Assembly: GCA_012274445.1 (NCBI GenBank)
Contig: JAAROD010000004.1
Location: forward strand, 2,728,001 to 2,792,000
DNA: 64,000 nucleotides
Source: Sclerotiophoma versabilis
Taxonomy: Eukaryota; Ascomycota; Dothideomycetes; Pleosporales; Didymellaceae
Direction of reading: 5' to 3'
Below are positions 57,401 to 64,000 of this stretch, piece by piece. The notes under the pieces are model-generated. The model did no database searches, was not told the DNA's origin, and worked only from the letters and a program-made list of their open reading frames with translations. A program made the position numbers and the translations under genes. The stretch's first letter is position 1. Every line of letters begins with the position of its first letter.

Positions 57401-57769
57401 CGATGATTGTGAGTGAATGAAGTCGGACGGGAAAGGAGTTGCTTCCCGAGCCGGGTTTGGCCGATGGCAAGCTGGCCAATCGAGCTTCAGCTACGGTACG
57501 AACACACGAACACTGCAGGACTCACAACATCAGTAACCTGAGCATGAGACCCAATATGTTCCATTGTCGTAAGACTGATTCGAACTCTACACTATCTACA
57601 ATTCAGATCTAGGTGGAGAGTATAGTGCTGGCAGATTTGCAACGCTGTATAGCCAAAGCCGATCCCCTCCCTGGCCAGGGCTGCGCAATTGCGCAGCTCA
57701 TCATGCACATATCAAACGCCGTTCGCTCCAATCTAACCTTCAAATGCTCGCTACCCACTAAAGTTTCGA
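54401..57769. other. Long leader/promoter region and gene-poor spacer
   Basis: About 3.4 kb. The left 1 kb is likely the promoter and long 5' leader of the RRM gene, and is rich in CT/GA tracts (54550-55200), as in other regulated RNA-binding protein genes. The right part (55440-57770) has no supported gene. A 276-codon minus frame at 56040-56870 lacks family features. Confidence 0.45.
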
Positions 57770-59913
57770 TCAAGACCAGACATCCTCTTGGTACTGGTTC
57801 GACGCCCTCATGGCCTTGACAATCTCCTCAGCCTTCGTCTCAGAGACATTCCGGTACTTCGCAATAGTCTTGCCAAGCAGCGTGTTGACTTCGCGAGCCA
57901 TGTGCGCAGCGTCACCGCAGACGTAGAAGTAGGCCTTCTGCTCTAACAGCTTGTTGATTTCTTCGCCATGCTCCTCCATCTGATGCTGAACGTAGACTTT
58001 CTTGGGGCCGTCTCGTGAGAATGCGGTGTGAAGAACGAAGTTGTCACCGAGGGCTTCCTTGTATTGCTGCAAGAAAAGTTAGAAAGCTATTTCCAAGATT
58101 GTAAGGACATGTGACTTACCTCCCACTCCTTTTCGTACAAGAAGTCCTCTGACCTCTTCCTGCAACCAAAGAACAGAATAGTCTTGCCTACTTTCTGGCC
58201 AGCCTTAGCCTGAGCGGCCCGTTCCTGGACGAAACCACGGAAAGGAGCAACACCAGTACCAGGACCGACCATAATAATAGGCTTCGAGGGGTCTGAGGGA
58301 AGCTTGAAGTTCGAGTGACGTACGTGGACAGGCACATGAATGCCATCGTACTTGTTGCGAGGACCGGTGATTGCATAGTTCAAGCCATGCGGATCTGGCG
58401 ACGGGTCGCCATGCTGCTTCTGCTTCAGCGCGAGAAGGTAGTTTGTGGTAACACCTTTGAGAACGTGCGGCGCATCAGGCTTCTCGATCGACTCGACGAC
58501 TGCAGTGATGGAGATCTTGTCCTTCTGCACCAATGAAGAGGATGAGATCGAGTAGTAACGGGGCTGAATCTTCACGAGGCCTTCGATGAGGAAAGAGAAT
58601 GGGATTTTGGTCCACGCCTGGCCCTTTCCTTCGATTTCGAGCAACTGCGCCAAGTTAAGGTTACGGTTAGTGACCTTCTGTTTGAAGTAGTCCTTGTCGC
58701 TACCCAGCTTTGTCATCTCAGCCTTGATATCTTCGTTGGGCGCAAATTGTGCAAGACCGGAAACCAATTGACGAGAGACAGCGGCACCAATTTCCATGTG
58801 GAAGCGAACAGCCGCATCGTAGGTGGTAGGTGAAGGGAAAGGGACCTTGGCTGTAGGATCAAGGCCTTTGACTGCAATAACGGTATGACGCTTGTGCTCC
58901 ATGCCGAGAACCTTGAAGACACGGTCGACTTCCTTGCCAGCGTTGTTAGGCCAGATCGCAATGTGGTCGCCAGTGGTGTACGAAAGGTTGGAGCCAGCGA
59001 TGCTGATCTCCATGTGGAGGCAGTTTCGGTCTTTCGCGGTGAAAATCTCGGAGGACTCGACGATAGGGGCGATGAACGGGTTGTTGGCATTGAATGGGCC
59101 CTTCTGCTTGCCCTCGAGGTGATTCTTGTTGGGCTCGCCAAGGTAGACGGTATCGTCCTCAGGCGTAAGCTCGTCTTTCTCGGTAACCTCAAAGACAGGC
59201 TCGTACGCAGTCTCACGCTCCTCGAGACCCATCTGCTCGGCGACAGCAGCCCACATGGGCTCCTTCCAGGCAAGAAAGTCCTCTTCCATAGTTCCAGCAC
59301 CATCGTCACCCTCACCAGCAGCGCCAAGTCGGGTTGCACCAAGCTTGGTAAGGAATTTGTCGACGTTGCGGACCATTGAGTTGTAATGCTCGTATGTGTT
59401 GTTCCCAAGACCGAATGCGACATACTTTAGGTTAGACAGGGGCTTGTCGCCAGCACCGCCGCCTTCGCTGAAGTTGATGTCCTCGGATCCGATAAACTCG
59501 TAGAACTCGACAGCGTTATCTGTAGGCTCGCCCTCACCGTAGGTGGCAAGTACAAAGACAGCGAGCTTGTCCTCGGGGAAAGTGTCCAGGTTGTCGAAAT
59601 CGTACTCCTCCAGATCTGCGACCATTGTCTTGAGACCGAAGCGTGAGGATCCTTCCTTGGCGATACGCGATGCGTAGTCCTCAGCCGTACCAGTCTGACT
59701 GCCATAGAAGACGACGCAGTTCTTGTCTGACTCCTCCAACTTCTCGATTATGTTGCGAGATTTGCCCGCCTTTGCGGCGCCATTAGCGCCCGCCAGCGAA
59801 CTTCCATAGGGGTCTGCGGCGACACCCCAGTAGGTGCCTTTTGTAAAGTAGGCGACCGTGCCGAGCAGCAGTGCTGCCAGCACGACAATATCAAGCGTGT
59901 CGAGTTGCGCCAT
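57770..59913 (-). CDS. cprA: NADPH-cytochrome P450 reductase (Cpr)
   Basis: Exons 59913-58120 and 58066-57770 (53-nt intron, GTAAGT...TTGCAG) give 696 aa. An N-terminal membrane anchor (LDIVVLAALLLGTVAYF, about 7-23) fixes it in the ER. The FMN flavodoxin domain has VVFYGSQTGTAEDYASRIAK (about 67-86), LATYGEGEPTDNA and GLGNNTYEHYNSMV. The FAD domain shows PRYYSISSSSLVQKDKIS and the ferredoxin-reductase-like patterns. The NADP domain carries IIMVGPGTGVAPFRGFVQER and FFGCRKRSEDFLYEKEW. The penultimate Trp in the C-terminal DVWS is the residue that stacks on FAD. It passes electrons from NADPH to cytochromes P450, including sterol 14-demethylase, and to other haem enzymes. Complete and probably the single housekeeping copy; other copies elsewhere cannot be excluded. 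Confidence 0.95.
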
Positions 59914-61500
59914 GGTGCCCGAGAGCGGTTGTGGAGGGGTTCAGACTTCGGAGCAGACACAGAGACGCGCTGCGATCTGGACACGAGTCACTCTCGCTGT
60001 AGCGGGAAAAGCGGAGGGAATATTTGTACCAGCGTCAGCAGTTGGGTGGATCGGGTGCGGTAGGCGGCGGCCGTGCTCTCCTGGATCGCAGCGTCGCTGG
60101 GCTTATTGTGGGAAGGGGTAGGGATCGCCTGCTGTGAGGCTGAACGTGTGATAGAGCCGACAGGCGCAGGGCAAGCTTTAATATTATCTATGCGACACGC
60201 TGCACTATTCAGCAATTGCAATGTGGCCAAAAGTGGTGCCGTAATAGACTGCCGCCGTGCTTGTGATATCGGTAGCTCGGTGCGCGCTCGCTCCGCACTT
60301 TCGCATGCCAGAATTCCGCGCGATTCCCGAGAACACCTATCGCTGGAACCCCGCCAAACTTCCGCGTGTTGTGGGGTAGTTTTGCCTGTACGAGCCGTGA
60401 ATTTGTGTGCGAGGGCCGAGGATGGGTTTCCTGGGCGCCGACGTGCAGGACGGATACTCATGGACAGAGGCCGTGAGTCCAGCGATTTGTGGTGCTGAAG
60501 ACTCTCTGCCAGCATCGCAGACAGTCAGCGATGAGACGGCTACCGTGAGGATTTAATTGTTTCACCGTACGATAGCAAAGTGGGCTAAAACTGCACTGGT
60601 ATCTTATCTAAGCTTATCCGGGCTGTACTGTGCTTTGCAAGCGTACGGAGAAACAATTAGATTGTTACGATATCCATGCCAGGCACACATGCGGACCAGA
60701 AAATGTCAATGACTGCCATCCACTAATATAGCCACTCTGGAAGCTGATGGTGAGCTACAACTGGCGGGCCAATGCTCACGGCGCACGTCCAGTCGGTCAG
60801 CACGAGCTTAGCACGGCGTGGGTAAGCCTCACAGTGTTGACGGTGACAATGCAGATGTTATCGTGCGTTCCTCTCTGCTGGTGCTTCGAACTGCAAGAGC
60901 CCCACGGCGGACCCTTTCGTTGAGCAACTGTTTCTTCAGAAATCATGTTTGTTCACAAACTGTGCTCTCAAGTTGCGATTGAGCGGACACCAGCCTTCTA
61001 CCGTAATGAGTTCTCGGGGGTATTGAATAATGCCGATCGTCTAAGAGCTGGTAATGACAGAAGAAATGTTGCAACTGACAGACTGCGTTCTCCTCACAAC
61101 GGCAGACCTCTAGACCTCAACTGTCAGATCAAAGGTTCTTGGCTGCTACGTCCGAACTCTTCTGCAGCATCAAAGGCTGTGGTCCAAGTGTGCTGAGAAC
61201 GCAGCACGACCGCGTGCAGGGCAGGCAGTATGGCCGCCCGTTACGCTAGGGCAATAGTTCGTCCTTGGCCGTGTTGGGGATGACAGTGACCAAGTTGTGA
61301 AGAAGCAGTCGCACTCAGGCGAGGATGCGCTGATAAGATATCTGGAGCACTTGTACCACGTGCAGGTGCGATCAGTCAAATTAATCTCCGCCTGCTTGAT
61401 CTCCGTAGCCGTTTGGTGCCGCGCCGCCATAGAAGATCATGGGCACCAATCGGGCTAGTATCCAGGAACGAGAGGCGCCAGGCCACAGGGGTCTATGCAT
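59914..61500. other. Intergenic between the divergent cpr and Tao3/Furry-like genes
   Basis: About 1.6 kb. The left 200 bp are the cpr promoter/leader. No gene or RNA is supported. An unplaced first exon of the morphogenesis gene may lie at the right end (61400-61620). Confidence 0.4.
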
Positions 61501-61518
61501 TTCGTCGACGTCCCAATG

Positions 61519-64000
61519 GCAGACGTCGCTCGCCTCTCCCACAGGCTGATATCCCTTCCGTCGACCCAGATGACGATCTCTTCGTCCGCCCATGAGTGCC
61601 CATGTGTGAGTTGGCTTTCCTCCTGTCGCTGTGACGACGCCACAAGGACGGCGGATGCTGGGCCTGTGGGAGCTTTCCGCTAGAAGTGGCACCCAGACAG
61701 GGCCATGTTTGAAGCCACCAGCCCGCTGTGGTGTCATGGCCGAGCTTATCTGGACTACCAATAATGCAGCCTGGTGTGCCTGAGCGTTCTGCTGACATTT
61801 CTGCCTGATACAGCTGCTTCGCACTCACATGCGCAAGCCCAAGCTCCTTCACGAGAGCCGAGTGTGACCCGCGGTCGCATAGCATCGCGCACCAGGGCGC
61901 CTGCTGTTCCCATCCCTAGCAGCAGCGGTAATTCGAGCCCAGACGGGGCTCTCGAGCGCACTCTCGAGCGCAACCCCTCCCAGTCCTATGCCCACAACCG
62001 CAACACGTCCATCGTGCATGGCGTCCAGCACTCCCGTAACACGAGCTACGTGAACTCGCCCGCCACCAGCCCCCTCAGCGAGCAGGCGCACGTCATAGGA
62101 GGCCTCGATGGAGCCGTCATGTCGCAGGACACCATAACCGCGGCCTTCTCGGCGCACGCCGTGTCCGCCAGTACCAGCGCTGCGAGTACGAGTGGCTTCG
62201 CCGGCGCCGGCCTCACCCCCGCCCTGGGTGACGGCAGCAGTGCACAGCGCAAGCCCGAGCGGGCTCCCAGCAGGTCCTCTCGCAAGGGCCATGTCCACCA
62301 CCGCTCGCAGTCGCGCCACCACCCGCACACCCACGAGCTCAAGACGGTCGGCGAATATGCGCTGCACCACCTGTTCAACTCATTCATCAGTCAGGCCGAC
62401 CAGAAGATCATACAATGCATGACTACGGACCGGAGCCAGCCAGAGGCCGAAGTCGAGTTCATCTGTGGCCCTGGAGTTGACCCCAACTTTGATCAGCTCA
62501 TAGCGGCCCTCGGTCACATTGCACGCCACAAGCCCAAGCCTCTGATAGACACCATCATGCTCTGGCGCAAGGCGAAGAGTGAAGAGGCGTCGAAATTGCG
62601 GACACAGCTGCAGACTGTAAGCAATCCACCGCTTCTGCAATGTCATCTTGCTAACGCAGTTAGGCGCGACAAGCAAGTGCGCCGGCCCATCCTCACCTGG
62701 CTCGGCGAAACACTGAATCGAGCCAACATCTACCCGAGAATCTGTCGACGACCTCAATAGCTGCAGGCGCCGAACAACTGCTCGCTTTGCAGGATACTGT
62801 GACCTTGGCCGAGCAGCGTTCAACAGTGTCCACTTATATCCTTTGTCGGGTGCTCATCGAGATCATGAGTCAGACCGACATCCAGAACTTGACTTTTGAC
62901 ATGGCCGATCGCCTGCTTGGTCTGTTCTACGGACAGCTCAACACCGTAGACCCGGAGCTGGTCGAAGTCTCCAACCTAAGCAGAGCTAACTATGCCATCT
63001 TCAGCCAGCTACTTGGCGTCCTTAGTGGACTCATATTCGATCCAGTACAAGAGAAATTCATCGTGGACCTCAAAACTATTGACAGTCAATTGTCCGTCAA
63101 GGGACAATACACGCGAGACATTGAGAACAAGGGTGCTCAACTTATACGTGCACTACGCTATTTGAAGGTCAAAACATACCCTGAGGAAGCATGGGACCGC
63201 ACTTGCAACTTCATGTTGTCGCTAGCGAAACTGTTCGTCAGCGCACATGGTCACCCTATGAAATACGCTTTTTGCCAGGTGTTGAGAGAGCTGTTGCTCC
63301 GAATTGCATCAAAAGCCACTGTCGAAATTAGCTCACCGAAATGGAAGCCAGTAGTCGATATGATGAGGCAGCGGGCTGCCGTGCTGCTTGGCAAACCTAA
63401 ACATTGGCATGAGGCTTTCCCTCTAATGACCGCACTTCTGTGTGTTTCACCTACGGAGACCTTTACAGCGCAGTGGTCTGCGCTTGCGTTGTCGACACAG
63501 CCACGGCTCAAGGAGCGTGTGACTCGACCTATCGCCCTTCGAGGTATATGTCAACTGGTATGGACGTATCTGTATAGAAAAGGTCCCGATCTACCAACGA
63601 CTGCTGTGCGCAAGCTCGAGGACATCATTCGAATGATATTCCAAACTGGAAGGCGGTCATACCTTTCCACCGAACCCGCCATCGCCGAGCCTCTCATCCA
63701 ACTGACAAGGATTATTGGTTATAAGTATCAGGATCTTTGCTTCAAGACAATCATCTTCCCATTGCTCAATGCTGAGATGTTCGCTTCTGGTCGAGAGCTT
63801 CGTGTCGAAAACTTGGAGCCTGATCGAATGGTTCTGGGTATCCGTTCGTTTCTTGCAATCATGGCAGACTTGGAGAACTCAGAACGGCCGCCCTTCCCAA
63901 TTTCATTTGACTACGATCCCAACGCGATCCTTCCGGAGCTTCCGGCTCTTCCAGTCAGCCCACGACCCCTAAAGAATCTTCCTATCAAATCCTCGCTTCT
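61519..64000 (+). CDS. Cell morphogenesis protein, Tao3/Mor2/Furry (PAG1) type, 5' part
   Basis: The gene runs off the right edge. Certain exons are about 61814-62616 and 62664 onward (intron 62617-62663, GTAAGC...GTTAG), open to base 64000. The N-terminal 170 residues are Ser/Ala/Arg/His-rich and disordered (SRSSRKGHVHHRSQSRHHPH). The conserved start of the domain is LKTVGEYALHHLFNSFISQA, followed by LIAALGHIARHKPKPLIDTI and long alpha-helical repeats (AEQRSTVSTYILCRVLIEIM; ITRPIALRG-like helices). It is a huge scaffold of the RAM/MOR (Orb6/Cbk1 kinase) network for polarised growth. The first exon is not clear: an ATG at 61519 can be joined by GT at 61600-61601, overhang 1, to the acceptor before 61814, but homology must decide. 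Confidence 0.8.

Noticed and set aside
1..64000. Transposable elements, RIP-mutated repeats or viral insertions
   Set aside because: No transposase, reverse transcriptase or integrase frame and no long terminal or inverted repeats were seen; a RIP index could not be computed by eye.

Overview
The window is nuclear DNA of a filamentous ascomycete (Pezizomycotina; a Dothideomycete is my best guess, an inference from gene content and style). The evidence is short GT-AG introns of mostly 45-70 nt, often with CTGAC/CTAAC-like branch sites, compact genes on both strands with no operons, and fungal protein families such as Zn(II)2Cys6 regulators, fused Egt1 and Cho2. I see no rRNA, tRNA, CRISPR, intact transposon or viral sequence.

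Layout. 0-8.3 kb: the 3' end of an acidic-tailed protein gene, a CHMP7/Snf7-type ESCRT-III gene, a small complex I subunit (NDUFB11/ESSS type), a BTB-like protein, a mitochondrial rhomboid protease and a small unknown protein. 8.5-15.1 kb: two multi-intron minus-strand genes, a Cys/His-rich multi-finger protein and the ergothioneine synthase Egt1. 17.5-26.3 kb: an unknown basic protein, the phosphatidylethanolamine methyltransferase Cho2 and a Lon protease ending in a peroxisomal targeting tripeptide. 26.3-43 kb: a gene-poor accessory stretch with a secreted berberine-bridge-type FAD oxidase, a fungal rhodopsin-like 7-TM protein, a Zn2Cys6 regulator, a small membrane protein, a UlaG-like metallo-hydrolase, an isochorismatase-type hydrolase, a GH2 glycosidase and a decayed short-chain dehydrogenase. 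42.7-45.9 kb: a GILT-like protein and a hexokinase-family kinase. 47-64 kb: housekeeping genes (proteasome Rpn1, Rio2 kinase, a two-RRM protein, NADPH-cytochrome P450 reductase and the 5' part of a Tao3/Furry morphogenesis gene).

How genes relate. Rpn1 and Rio2 diverge from a 371-bp spacer. The rhomboid and the complex I subunit both act in mitochondria. Cytochrome P450 reductase supplies electrons to ER monooxygenases. The block from about 33.5 to 41.2 kb (regulator, membrane protein, two small hydrolases, glycosidase, dehydrogenase relic) has the look of a substrate-degradation or detoxification cluster. That is inference from neighbourhood only.

Gene models were made by eye: each junction was chosen so that the frame is kept and the protein stays family-like. 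Spans are given from start codon to stop codon, with exon limits in the text.
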